Assembly (NCBI GenBank): GCA_015680685.1
Contig: MNCI01000984.1
Coordinates: forward strand, 210,547-274,546
DNA: 64,000 bases
From: Gnetum montanum
Lineage: Eukaryota > Streptophyta > Gnetopsida > Gnetales > Gnetaceae
Direction of reading: 5' to 3'
Shown here: one piece after another, positions 22,071-33,378 of the stretch
How positions within the stretch are numbered: the stretch's first letter is position 1
Layout: each line of letters begins with the position of its first letter
Position numbers and translations under genes: made by a program
The notes under the pieces: model-generated
Told to the model about the DNA's origin: nothing
The model's database searches: none
The model's input: the letters and a program-made list of their open reading frames with translations, nothing else

Positions 22071-23335
22071 CGTTTGTGGAAAGAGAGGTTGTTGGACTAT
22101 TGTTTGTTGCGATGGGATGACATTTGGGGCTAAGAAAATGGAGTATGGTATGCTATAATGAGTAGACAGGTTTTGCTGAATAGCTGGTGGGACCCCCTAC
22201 CCAGTCACAAGTTATGAAGTGGTCAGTGGTGCTTGTTGGATTTTCACCTGAGGTATGTAATGGGTGGACATGGAAGCTGGTATGACTGATGGCATCCCAA
22301 TCACTTGAGGTCAAAAGGTTGATCCTAAATTAGTTTGGAGAGGATTCTATTGGAATTGTATTTGCAGAGGTATGATGGAAGTGGATGCGTTGGATTGAAC
22401 ATTAGACTTGGAGAAGATAGGAATGTGAGTGGCTACTTCTTGTAGAGAAGCTGGTGGTGGAAACATAGTCTCTTCCAGGAAAGGTTGAAATAATGGGTTT
22501 GTATGGGCATGGGGACTGATGGTATGGTATGAATCCCCATGTTTAGATTGGGCTGCGAAGTCGTCTTCCCTGTCTCCATTCTGAGGCTCTATCGGAGGTG
22601 TCTGTAAGACTTGGCTTCTCGCTATGAGAAGCTAGGATATGAGTTTATGATGGTGTTTAGAGAGTGAGATTATGTCAAATGCTGAGGGGATGAATTCACG
22701 ACCTCCTTTGTGGATAAGTTCATAGTCCTGCTTTGCTTCTCTCTCTACTCGATCGATGGGTAAGTTGGCTTGGATCTTGACATAGATGAAGTTTTACTGT
22801 TCAGGTGTAAGAGTCGCATAGGTAGGGTCTCTACCCTGTAGCCTGAGTGACTGGCATGTAGGACCTTGGGATTTTATCTATTCAATGATAGTTATGGATT
22901 CGGTAGTAGTCACAGGGTTCAAGGTTTCAGTTCCCAAGTCAAAGGTCGACAACGTTACCAGGTTAATTTGTGAGGATTCCATAATAAACGTGAGTAAACT
23001 GGGCTACACAATGTTGAATATGAGCAACTGCAGCGTGACCAGCATGACCAAACTGCAGTGTGACCACCGTGACCAAACTGCATGACCAAACTGCAGTGTG
23101 ACCAACAGCGTGACCTGTGATCAGAATACAGTGTGAGGTAACAGAGTAACAATGTGAGTAGGCTACAGCGTGAGTTCACTGCAGCATGAGGTATCAAGAT
23201 GGATGGACAAGATGGGTAAGTCAAGCCACCATATGTAAGCTAATTGGATAATCTAGGCTTTAGTTTTAGCATTTTGTCTGTGAAGTGTTTGGACATGTTG
23301 CGTGATCAATGTTTTAATAGACAACAGACAAGTGG
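22071..23335 (-). other. Element A 5' leader with GTGACC-rich repeats
   Basis: No recognised protein in this 1.3 kb between primer site and Gag, although Ogre elements may carry an extra ORF here. 23,025-23,180 repeats ACTGCAGTGTGACCAA and AACAGCGTGACC six to eight times, the same core motif as in the LTRs and the intervening block. Confidence 0.5.
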
Positions 23336-23352
23336 CCCTCCTTCTAGCGCCA
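23336..23352 (-). other. Element A primer binding site
   Basis: The plus strand reads CCCTCCTTCTAGCGCCA, ending in CCA like a mature tRNA 3' end, six bases from the LTR start. The sense-strand site is therefore TGGCGCTAGAAGGAGGG. It is not initiator-Met and differs from the Asp site of the Athila copies. I could not assign the tRNA. Confidence 0.65.
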
Positions 23353-23358
23353 ATTTAC

Positions 23359-24881
23359 TGTACTGACCTAAATCGTCGGTGCAAGGCTGGAAGGAAAACA
23401 AACATCGAAAGATCGTCAGGCAGACATAGCTAACCCCACCTTCGCCTCGAGGGCAAGTTGAAAAATTAAATGAAGGTAGAGTGCCTTGGATGGTCTTACA
23501 CGCAAATCAACCAAGGACTTCCCCGAGTGTAAATTATGGCTTGCGCTGGGGTCATCGTAACTGATATTTTAAAACATGGAACAACACGTACAAAATGTAA
23601 ACTTAAACTAGTATCATAATCAAAATGTAAAACAAAAATGTGAACTAAATGTAAAATAGGGTAAATAGTATAATGGCTGGCAAAATGAGTTGTATTGTAT
23701 TGCATTGAAAAGATGTGCATTGGTCAAAGCGTAGTTGCACGTGTAGGTGGCAGGTCAAGTGCCAAGCCTTGGGGCAATGTGACATGATGTGATGTGATGT
23801 GTTTTAGAAGTGCGTGGATGCTATGAGTTAGAGTGTGTCAAGCATCCAAGGATTGCTAGTCTGAGTTTCCTAAGCCATTTAACTCAAAAATTGCCCACCC
23901 CATATATGTGAATTAACAGGGTATTTATAGGGCTGGGTCAGGCTTGGGTGCAGAATTCGAGAATGGAATCAATAGTTGGGAGATGAGATGAAAGGCAGAT
24001 CAAGTGACACGTGTCCAATAGATAGCTGTATGTGAGTTGGATGTGTGTGGGCAAGCTGCGTTCTAGACCAAGTGCATTGTATCTTACAACGTATGGCTTA
24101 CTCAAGCCCATAGAAGCACATACAAATTAGAACGTGAGGGCTCGACAACCCCACAAATGAAAATTTACATTAAAAGGATGATGGACAACAAGAGCAATTG
24201 GCTCTGGCTCACTTGAAACTTCTAGATTTCTAACTTGACTACTACGGGATGTCAATTCGAGTGGTTTCATGATCATTTGGAGTGTTTTTGCTTGATAGGA
24301 ACTTCCAAAGTGCATTGATTTTGTCTCAGCATGACTTGAGGGTGTGCACACTACACTCACGCCACACTCACGTTGTAGCGTGACCTCAATGTGAGTGAGC
24401 ACAAAGACTTGCAAAGTTTTCACCAAATTTGGAACTTTGAAGCCTAATTCCTGAGTGCAAGCTGTGGTTGATCTTGAGAGTCAGAAACTAAGGTTGAAAA
24501 TAACCTATTTTGAGCTTTTCATGGCAGGTCACACTGGGCTCACGCTGCAACATGACCTACAGTGTGACTTCCAGACACTTCTGAAAACTTCCAATTTTGA
24601 CATTCTAAATTTTGGAATTCTGAAGCTGGGACTAGAGATTGTCAACCATGAACTCTGAGGATGATTTGTACTTTGGAAGTCAGATCATTTTGACTTGGTT
24701 TGGAGGCTCCTAGAGTTGGTCATGTTGGACTCACACTGCAGTGTGACTTGCAATGTGACCCCAAAAATCTTCTAAAAACCTACAATTTTGAGCTAAAATT
24801 TGACATTTTGAAGGCTGGGACCTGAAGCTATCAAGGATGTGCTTTGAGGATGACTCACAACTTAGAAATCAGATCATTTTT
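23359..24881 (-). repeat. Element A 5' LTR, first segment (split by B1)
   Basis: Starts TGTACTGACC and matches 6,274-7,790 throughout, then is cut at GATCATTTTT by B1. The remaining 170 bp of the same LTR lie at 31,961-32,132. Confidence 0.9.
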
Positions 24882-25842
24882 TATGAGTGGTGAGGTACCC
24901 CTACACTCAACCATACGAAATGAGCGTAGCACACACGATCCAGTTGAACTCCGCAAACCAAATGCCTACATGCGCCATGGAACACTTGGGGTTAATCATT
25001 CATTGTCTTCACAGACTTACTTGTGTTTGTCATGGTGTATGGTTAAGTAAGTCCGAGGTATATGATTTTTATATCTTTTATATTTTTCTCCTATGCTATC
25101 GAGATGAAGGGTTGAGGAACTAACTAACTCTAACTAATGACTAAGTCTAAATTAACTAGCATCAGCATTCGTTTTCACTTACCGTACACACCCTGAACTA
25201 TGCAACCGCGGTTACCAAACGCTAATCGTTACTAGGATCACCACATGTAATGCACGTGATCGAAGTGGTCATACTGAGGCACTTAAATAACCTATGCATA
25301 ATGAGCATCCATTCCTTGACTAGCTGTACACATCCTTAGATGCTCGTAATCAAGTTGTACTCATTCCATATTCTAGAAGTTGAGGGTGAGAGAATCTAAT
25401 CGCGATGAGCAGCTGATTCCTTGATTAGCCGTACACATCTGTAAATTCTCGTAATCAAGTCGTACTCATGCCACGCTACTACAGGGTAATAAATAACATG
25501 TAGGAAATAACATGTAAGAAATAACAAGTAATAAAATCCTATTCCATGCACTGCAAGGTTTATCCACAAAGCTTGTCTTTATTGCCATACACAACTTGCG
25601 TTCAGGTACAATGTTGCTCGAATAAAGATCTGTTCACTTGGGGACTCCTACTATGGGCACATGGAAAATATTCTATCTCTGGAGTGATCAATCTGCCAGA
25701 GTTTCCCTACTTCTAGCCTAGGATGGGAAATAAGGGGAGTGCTGCCTCTTATTTATAGATTTAGCGATGGACCATGATATCGCGTACGCGACATCGTAGG
25801 GGACAATGCGATATCGTAGCTCATGAAAATCATGTCTTATCA
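24882..25842 (-). repeat. B1 3' LTR
   Basis: Begins TATGAGTGGTGAGG (first G of TGATGAG lost) and ends CTTATCA. Matches 30,968-31,960 with many C/T and G/A changes. It is followed by TACCTCCATGAC, which on the minus strand is the short purine tract GTCATGGAGGTA that abuts the LTR in all family members. Confidence 0.9.
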
Positions 25843-27652
25843 TACCTCCATGACTGAATGAAAACTCATCCTCGAGTTCCTTACAATAATATCGAGAAGG
25901 TATGGAATTATTAAGGGGAATGGAACTAATGGGATGACATGTGAACGGATCATCATTACAAGACTTGACAAAAATGGTGTTCATGACAACAAGGGTGAAC
26001 ACCTTATTCCAATGACATTAGACCTTAGTTGGCAGTTGAGAAAGAAAGAGAGAGAGAGGAAGAAGTGTTGCTGATGCCAATGCCAAAATTGCACCTTTCG
26101 TTGTCCATCAGTAAGCGCTTCATCGATCTTGGTCCTTGCATAGCTGCTTCCAACACAGCTCCATTCTAAGTGTTTACTCTAGATCAAATCCATGGTTGTA
26201 TGATTGTCATTTGCACACACAACACAATCATATATTAGCAAGGGTAAATGAATCATCATGTAATTAATACCTTGCTTTGGTGTAGGTTCATTGGCTAGGT
26301 TGTGGTATGGCTAATATGGATCTGGGGATATATTAATGATGACTACCGAAGGTGTAGGGGTTAGGAAGAAAATAAAAAATTTTGGGGCTAGGAGAAAATC
26401 GAAAAAATCAGGCCCCGTACCCCCAAGACTAATCGCAAACCTCTAGTAGTGTTAGAATGGAGAAAGAAAAGGAGTAAGAAAGATAGATAAAAAGGGACAA
26501 CTAAAAACATCAATGAAATGGATGTCAAGATGGTAATGAAAAAAATAAAATTAATTGCAAAATGTTAAGGGAAAGAAGTTAACTAGTGCACCAAATAGAA
26601 ATGTCAGTAGGTCCTCCCCAAAGTAGGCTCATGCCCTTAATGCCCTAACAAACCCACATTCAAAGAGTCCGTAGGCTCTGGGAATGTCATTTGGAGCAAG
26701 AGTTAAAGTCTTAACCACAAGTGTTTACCGAAAAGAAAATAATGCATCAACCAAAATATGTACACTAATGATACAACTGGCAATGAGGTGAACAAGGGGG
26801 AGAAGGATGGAGAGAAGAGAGTGGAATGGAATCCCAAGAACAAGGTGGTGTACAGCCCCTTATGTGTTTTATGATTAATGTGACTTAGCAAATCCCATTC
26901 CAAGTTCGACCTCAAACCAACCACATCCAGTGACTTTGCATTAATGCATTTGGCTAAACCATCCACTTGGATAACAAGAATTCCTTCCCCAAGAGTCACC
27001 ACCATTCCNNNNTTTTTTTTTATGTTTTGTGTTTTGTGTTTTGTGTTTTCATGCGTGAGAACCACACCATGCAAAGGCTTCTAATTTTTATTTTCTCAGC
27101 TTCCAATAGTTGGGTAACATCGAAATGGCAAGATAACTCAAAAAGAAAACATCCAAGCACCCAAGAGAATGGCCAACACAAAAGCATCAAGTTCCCTTAA
27201 AGTCACACCCTTTGCAATCCTTGAGTCCTTCCTTAGTTTGAGAAATACCCAGTCACCGATTCATTTAAGTTCTTATTAACAAGGAGACTATACATTTCCA
27301 AGCTAAGAGAGACCATAGAGTGTTGTGGACGGATGGATGAAGTGAACTCATTTCCTATCACATCAAAAGAACATACCTTAGTATCAACATTATGAATTAA
27401 AAGTAAAAACCAAACATTAGCAATCAATATGAAAAAATTTCATACCATCATTCTGAACACTTATTGGGTGACAAACTTACAGGGTGGATCACACACACAC
27501 ACACACACAAAATGGAAAAAGTATAACGATGTTGTAAAACAAAAACTAGAAAAGTTAAAGAAATTTGTAAAACAAAAATGTGTAAGACAAAAAATTTGTA
27601 AAATAAAAACATGTAAAACAAAAATCAAAAAAGAACTGAGGGCCCCATATTA
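25843..27652 (-). other. B1 non-coding spacer between protease and 3' LTR
   Basis: No gene. The block AACCACACCATGCAAAG (about 27,060) and the TGTAAAACAAAAA-type repeats at 27,530-27,640 recur in B2 (43,560-44,240) and, reversed, in D (49,380-50,050). A GAGA run (26,045-26,060), an (AC)n run (27,488-27,508) and four N (27,009-27,012) lie here. Confidence 0.6.
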
Positions 27653-28400
27653 TCAGCATAGGTGGCCATCTCCCCCATGACTGAGTGGAAAGGGAGAGAT
27701 CCGAAATAATGAGCACCTATTTGAATTTCTAAGAAGTATCCAACTTCTCCCAATTGATGATCTTAGATTAAGGGGTGGAAGTTGGCGACACTCATATTTC
27801 AATGTATATATGCTTTCGTTATGGACATGGGTTTCCTCAGTTCGTTCCATGCATATTTGGTTGCTCCTTCGAGTAGCTATCAACCACGGGGTGTCTACTA
27901 CTTCTTGTGTGGTTGCTACATATAGGCATCTTTGTTTCAATGTTTTAAGAGCACAGCTATTACATGGAGGCATTTCCTCCATGTCATCACCCGATGAATC
28001 AGTGTATGTGATACATGGAACTTTCCTCTTTTCAATCTTTCCACAAATGTTTATCTTAGATATTTCCAAGGAAACATCGTGGATCCTAAGGCATGCATCT
28101 ACCATACTTAGGAATGCCCTTCACATTATAATTGGGAAGTCCCCTTCATTGTTGTTGACTTCAATCACCAGAAAATTAGCTGGGCAAGACCAACCACACA
28201 TAGTGGTAATGATGTCCTCCACCAATCCCAAGGGAATGGTGATGGACTGGTCTACCAACTCTACTTGAATGTTGCTCTTCTTAAGTTGGGGTAGGTTCCA
28301 AGCGTGATACATCTCTCCTGAAATTAAGTTAACTCCAGAACCTGAATCAAGAAGAGCCCTATGTGGTTTATTTTTGGTGATTCATAAATAGATTAAGGGA
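27653..28400 (-). pseudogene. B1 aspartic protease and downstream tail
   Basis: Minus-strand frame with RALLDSGSGVNLIS (near 28,335-28,360, active-site DSG intact), then VELVDQSITIPLGLVEDI, PANFLVIEVNNNEGDFPII and RAFLSMVDACLRI. This is the Athila-type retropepsin (D-x-G-A-x-I-N-L-M, then ADRSI..P.G..EDV, then F.VLD......PIILGR.FL). The glycine-arginine of the last motif has decayed. The open frame runs on to 27,653 (SHGGDGHLC) without RT, where the spacer begins. Confidence 0.75.
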
Positions 28401-30830
28401 CTCCCAGGGTCAGTTAGTTTCCTGGGAAGGTGGCCTACCTTGATCCAATCAGTTACGGTATGCGTTAACATAACCATATGCATTAAGTTTTGTTGGACCG
28501 AAGGGTGCTCCAAAGTGTTGGATGGTGGAGGAGTGTATATGGACTCAACCACTTGTTGTTGCAAGAGTTTGTTTGCGCTTTTAGTTCTGAAGAAGGATCT
28601 TCTCTTTTTATAGTTATCAGAACCAGCAGCAGGTTGAATATTTATAGCTCTCGTAGTGTGACATTGCTGCGGTTGAGGAGGGAGTTCCCCTTGCATTGTT
28701 GGAGCAGGAGGTGTTATGGGAACTACTTGTGGAAGAGGTGCGGGTGGATTTGGAGGATGGTGTGGGTGGATTTGGAGGATGGTGTGGGTATGGAGTGTCT
28801 CTCGGAGGAGAAGGAGTCCTTTTGAAGTACTCTTGAACTTGGTAGTGACGGTTGGGGGTTGTGTGACTCATAGAGTCACTTGGAGAAATTGGCTGCTGCA
28901 CATAATATCCATAAGGGTCAGGCTACCAGTAAGGATACTAATGTTTCGGGGATGGAATCTCCCATGATTGTGGGTATTACCACTACTAATGTTGTCTGAT
29001 GGGTTGTGGTGGAGCTCCACTTGGATAATANNNNNNNNNNNNNNNNNNNNNNNNNNNNNNNNNNNNNNNNNNNNNNNNNNNNNNNNNNNNNNNNNNNNNN
29101 NNNNNNNNNNNNNNNNNNNNNNNNNNNNNNNNNNNNNNNNNNNNNNNNNNNNNNNNNNNNNNNNNNNNNNNNNNNNNNNNNNNNNNNNNNNNNNNNNNNN
29201 NNNNNNNNNNNNNNNNNNNNNNNNNNNNNNNNNNNNNNNNNNNNNNNNNNNNNNNNNNNNNNNNNNNNNNNNNNNNNNNNNNNNNNNNNNNNNNNNNNNN
29301 NNNNNNNNNNNNNNNNNNNNNNNNNNNNNNNNNNNNNNNNNNNNNNNNNNNNNNNNNNNNNNNNNNNNNNNNNNNNNNNNNNNNNNNNNNNNNNNNNNNN
29401 NNNNNNNNNNNNNNNNNNNNNNNNNNNNNNNNNNNNNNNNNNNNNNNNNNNNNNNNNNNNNNNNNNNNNNNNNNNNNNNNNNNNNNNNNNNNNNNNNNNN
29501 NNNNNNNNNNNNNNNNNGCATACCCATGGCCCGGGCAACGATGTAACAATGTGTAGTAGCAGGTCATGGCAGCATCCAAGGGTTCATGAGTACCTTGCTT
29601 CCAACCGTGGATCTGCTTACGCAAATTGGACACTTTGGAGTACGTTTGATACTTTTCATTGAATAGTTCTAGCATCGTACTCCACCTCCTGATGGTTTCC
29701 GGTTCTAAGGACCGGTACCAGCTCTCTGCTTCCTTGGTGAGTGTCCTTGGAAACAACTTAAGTTTTTTCCACTCATTTTCTAGACTCTACAAGGCACAGG
29801 CATCGTGGAATTCCTGTAAATGATTTTGTGGTTTAGCATTGTATCCCACTTCAAATCGTGGGATATTGTTCATGTCTAATNCTTCTACTATTTTTAAGAC
29901 GGTTTCAATTTTAGAGTCTAAGGAACTCCATACATCATCTACCTTAGCCGCTATTTCTGTCATGAGCTTTTGAAGTGGCAAGGTCTTTCTGTTCACCAAC
30001 TCTTCGATTGGTGACTCATCCTCTTCATCACAAAATTTCACTCCCTTCTTTCGAAGAGAGGGATCACGGTTGTATTCTTCCGCACTTTCCCTTTTTCGTA
30101 GCTCACCTTCTTCTTTTNTGCCCAAATGTGGAAGGAGAGGGTGAGTGATGTGAAGAAGGAGAAGAAGAAGGGGAACCATCACCATGACGATGTTTCTTAC
30201 CTTCTCTTCGGCTGCTATGGCCCCGATCGTGGTGACAATCTAAGTGTTCATCCTTAGCATGAGTGGTTGTTCCCTCTGTGAATAGTTGATGTTCACAAGC
30301 ATCAGAGCCATGGTTATGTATCATTGATCATAGGTTCTGATACCCAACCTCCTCATCATCATTAGGAGGGGGAACATCGTTTACTAAAGAACCCGTTATA
30401 AGGGGTTCCTCATCTCCTATTTTGCTAAGGACGTGCGGACCTTTACTCTTCAGCAGTGTATGTTGACTCTCCTACCTTAAGTCCCTCATACGTTGGGCAT
30501 CTGTGGGATAATAATCCCTCATGTCAAAATCATCTGCAATGTATTCAACATATAATTCTGTCATGCCAATCTGTGCCAAAGCACGGAAAAGCATGTTAGG
30601 GACTGCCTGCTCTGGGGGTAACACAATGTTACCTTGCAAATCTCTCCAACGCATCTGTTCGTATTGAAGGAGAATAAAAGTAAATTTGGGGATATACTCA
30701 TCAGGATGAGTATATGTCAACTTATATTATTGAGGCACCGGTTGGTTTTGGTTATGTGTTTTATGTTGCCGACTGTCTCATGTATAGTCCTTAGGTGGTG
30801 AGTTGCTCTTATGAGAAGAAGGCATTTTTA
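28401..30830 (-). pseudogene. B1 Gag, with assembly gap
   Basis: Minus-strand Gag: EAESWYRSLEPETIRRW and ELFNEKYQTY (29,520-29,756) are the Gag core and match the same block in B3 and B2. An N-terminal basic, low-complexity part (HDRGHSSRREGKKHRHGD, 30,103-30,324) and a proline-serine-rich C-terminal part (28,617-28,900) flank it. A run of N (29,031-29,517) removes the centre, and two single N (29,881; 30,118) lie in the frame. The piece at 30,472-30,720 (MTYTHPDEYIPKF...) is of unknown role. Confidence 0.7.
29031..29517. other. Assembly gap (N)
   Basis: 487 undetermined bases inside B1 Gag. Open frames spanning it are artefacts. Confidence 0.99.
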
Positions 30831-30948
30831 TCAGTGTGCTAATTTACCATTATATAAATTTTCTCTTTTGATTAACCCGAAGGTTCGTTTAGACTCACAA
30901 CAATGTGAGTGATATCCTTTATGTTCTATTCAACGCACAAACACTTAG

Positions 30949-30966
30949 TCCCCGACAACGGCGTCA
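30949..30966 (-). other. B1 primer binding site (tRNA-Asp type)
   Basis: The plus strand reads TCCCCGACAACGGCGTCA, one base from the LTR. It differs from the Asp-tRNA tail at two positions, both transitions. Confidence 0.8.
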
Positions 30967-30967
30967 A

Positions 30968-31960
30968 TGATGAGTGGCGAGGTACCCCTACACTCAACCA
31001 TATGAAACGAGTGTAGCACGCACGATTCGGTCGAACTTCGCAGACTAAATGCCTACACGCCCCATGGAACACTTGGGGTTAATCATTCGTTGTCTTCCCA
31101 AACTTACTTGTGTTTGTCACGGTGTATGGTTAAGTAAGTCCGAGGTATATGATTTTTATATTTTTTATGTTTTTCTACTATGCTATCGAGGTGAAGGGTT
31201 GAGGAACTAACTAACTCTAACTAATGACTAAGTCTAAATTAACTAGCATCAGCATCTGTTCCCACCTACCATACACACCCTAAACTATGCAACCACAACT
31301 ACCAAACACTAATCGTTACTGGGATCACCATGCATAACGCACGTGCTCGAAGTGGTCGTACTGAGGCACTTAACTAACCTAAGTGTAATGAGCATCCATT
31401 CCTTGACTAGCCGTGCACATCCTTAGATGCTCGTAATCAAGTCGTACTCATTCCACATTCTAGGAGTTAAGGGTGAGAGAATATAATCGTGATGAGTAGC
31501 CGATTCCTTGATTCGTCGTACACATCCATAAATGCTCGTAATCAAGTCGTACTCATGTCGCGCTACTACATGGTAATAAATAACAGGTAGGAAATAACAT
31601 GTAAGAAATAATAAGTAATAAAATCCTATTCCATGCATTGCAAGGTTTATCCACAAAGCTCATCTTTATTACCGTACAAAACTTGTGTTTAGGTACAATG
31701 TTGCTCGAATAAAGATCTGTTCACTTAGGGACTCCTACTGCGGGCACATGGAAAATATTCTATCTCTAGAGTGATCAATCTTCCAGAGTTTCCCTACTTC
31801 TAGCTTAGGATGGGAAATAAGGGGAGTGCCACCTCTTATTTATAGATTTGGCGACGGACCGCAATATCATGTATGCGACATCGCAGGGGACGATGCAATA
31901 TCACATATGCGATATTGCATGGGATGCGATATCGTGGCTCATGCGAATCACGTCTCATCA
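30968..31960 (-). repeat. B1 5' LTR
   Basis: TGATGAGTGGCGAGG...GTCTCATCA, 993 bp, the best preserved LTR of this family in the window. Its inverted termini TGATGAG/CTCATCA are perfect. Near its right end GCGATAT and CGATATC phrases repeat (31,855-31,940). Confidence 0.92.
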
Positions 31961-32132
31961 ATTTTTAACTCAATCTTCAGTGTGTGGAGTTGCTCACACT
32001 GAGGGTGAGCAAGCTACCTTGGGCAAGCTGTGTGTGAGCTCCATGCCTTAGCTAGATTTTGCCTCTCGAAACTTCAAAAGGGCTTGAGTCATTCTCATTT
32101 CAAAGTGCTAGGCCAAAATTAGTGGTGTTTCA
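31961..32132 (-). repeat. Element A 5' LTR, second segment
   Basis: Continues the A LTR after B1 with TTTTTAACTCAATCTTCAG and ends GTGTTTCA. Matches 7,796-7,973. Confidence 0.9.
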
Positions 32133-32902
32133 GTAAGATCTTTTATAAAGAAGCCAAGTTTGAATTAGAACAAAGGTTTGAATGGAGTTTAAAAAATATG
32201 ATTTTTGAAATTCCAAAACTTCAAACCATAGAAAAGAAACAACAATCAAGATTTTGGAAAAATCACATAGCCTTGTCAGTAATTCTAAAAGTCCATCTAT
32301 CAAGAAGATTTATTTTTGTGGTTAATACACATTTGATTGGAAAACCAACATGTTTAGATGTTAGATTGTGTCAAGGAGCATACTTGATTAAGCAAATAGA
32401 AGAAAATTTGAAGAAAAACTTCTTCCTAAATTTTTCCAATCTAGTACCATTTTTTGTTTTTGGAGACTTCAATGCAAAAGTTGGAAGTAGTGTTTAGCAA
32501 TTCTTAAAATATGGATGTATAAAGAAATCTTTGGAAGATGAGCCTTATTTGAAGAAGATGTTTTCATCAATTCAACATGTAATTCCATTGGCTAGTGCAT
32601 ATTTTGGTTACTTCAAATCTTCAATAGATAAATTGGATTCCAGAATTCAGGAATAAATGATGTTGATGGATAGTGCTAATCAAGAACCATAGTTTACCAA
32701 TTACTCTGCTATGACTGATGAGGATGGGTCAACAACATTCTTCATTGAGACTTTGGATTATATTTGGTACGATGTCTGATTCTTTCAAGTTACCAAGTTA
32801 CTAAAGTTGATTTCTAAAGAAGAAGTAAAGAAGAATCAAGATGAACCTCTTCCATCTTGAATATGACCATATGATCATATGCCACTTGTGGCAGAATTAT
32901 AA
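32133..32902 (+). pseudogene. CCR4-type deadenylase (EEP domain) pseudogene, 3' part
   Basis: Continues the frame cut at 6,273: FYKEAKFELEQRFEW, FWKNHIALSVIL, RFIFVVNTHLIG, LDVRLCQGAYLIKQIEE, FVFGDFNAKVGSSV-QFL, PLASAYFGYF, TNYSAMTDED, ETLDYIWYDV, LPS-IWPYDHMPLVAEL and a stop. These are, in order, the second half of the CCR4 EEP domain: NVALIVVLE, VANTH (His), DVKLWQ..TLL, GDFN (Asp, Asn), P.VSAY, FTN.T..F.GTLDYIFY (Asp), and SDH.AL.AEF (catalytic His). The metal and catalytic residues NTH, GDFN, LDYI and DH remain, but at least four stops interrupt. The natural end right after AEL and absence of introns fit a cDNA copy. Confidence 0.82.
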
Positions 32903-33378
32903 TTACTTCCATTAATTCATAAGGTTGATCAAGATTGGAAAGTATCTCATACTTACTTTTATCTACAATCTTATTATTTTCTTCATGATTTAATTTATAT
33001 TTTAACTTAAATTAGTAAAATATCTAAGGTAATGAAAGTTTGGAATAAAGAATTTGCCCTGCCTTCACTTGGGTAACCAAATTTGAGTTGCACTTTGTGT
33101 GACCTTGGTTAGGATTAGTGATTGGTGGTTGGTAGATCTTTAATTCACCTCTTATCATTATCTTAGAAGATGAGGTAAGTATTAATAAAGTAATATTTAA
33201 TTTTTCATATATTTTTCTCACATATATTTTATTTGCAAAATAAGTAAGAAACAACTTCAAGTTCAAAGGAGAAATCAAATTAGTGAAGCATAGGAGCATA
33301 ACAAAAGTATTAGTGTTGGAAAAAGCTAGTAAATGTGGACTTGTTTGAGGTTTAATGAAACCTAGCAAGGGGTAAGGT
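32903..33378 (+). other. Element C internal region downstream of the captured gene, with purine tract
   Basis: No gene. Phrases CTTCACTTGGGTAACC and TGACCTTGGTTAGG recur in diverged form at 55,490-55,570, showing that this part belongs to a family of elements. The purine tract AGCAAGGGGTAAGG (33,364-33,377) lies against the LTR. Confidence 0.55.

Larger units (their letters stand above)
24882..31960 (-). mobile_element. Element B1: Athila-derived, gag-protease only, inserted in the LTR of A
   Basis: Two LTRs (24,882-25,842 and 30,968-31,960), Asp-type primer site at 30,949-30,966, and gag then protease on the minus strand, then directly a non-coding spacer. RT, RNase H and integrase are absent, so the copy relied on enzymes from another element. 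Flanking ATTTTT on both sides (24,876-24,881; 31,961-31,966) is the target duplication; the empty version GATCATTTTTAACTCAG survives at 7,790-7,810 in the partner LTR of A. Confidence 0.9.
6274..32132 (-). mobile_element. Element A: giant Ogre/Tat-like Ty3-gypsy retrotransposon, interrupted by B1
   Basis: LTRs run TGTAYTGACC...GTGTTTCA (6,274-7,973 and 23,359-24,881 plus 31,961-32,132). Flanks are GCAAG on the left and GTAAG on the right, a 5-bp target duplication with one change. Without B1 the element is about 18.8 kb. Read on the minus strand the order is LTR, primer site, leader, gag, protease, about 6 kb intervening block, RT, RNase H, second RNase H, integrase, tandem repeats, pyrimidine-rich 3' region, LTR. 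Two RNase H domains, the zinc-knuckle spacing of Gag, a break between protease and RT, and repeats after pol are the hallmarks of the Ogre/Tat lineage. The RT frame has only two stops across about 1.35 kb, so A is one of the better kept elements here. Confidence 0.88.

Noticed and set aside
27429-27680. Lys-rich 83-residue frame
   Set aside because: Made of TGTAAAACAAAAA repeats of the B1 spacer, also present in B2 and D without an open frame.
28868-29756. Long open frames across N
   Set aside because: Undetermined bases give no stops; only the edges are real Gag sequence.
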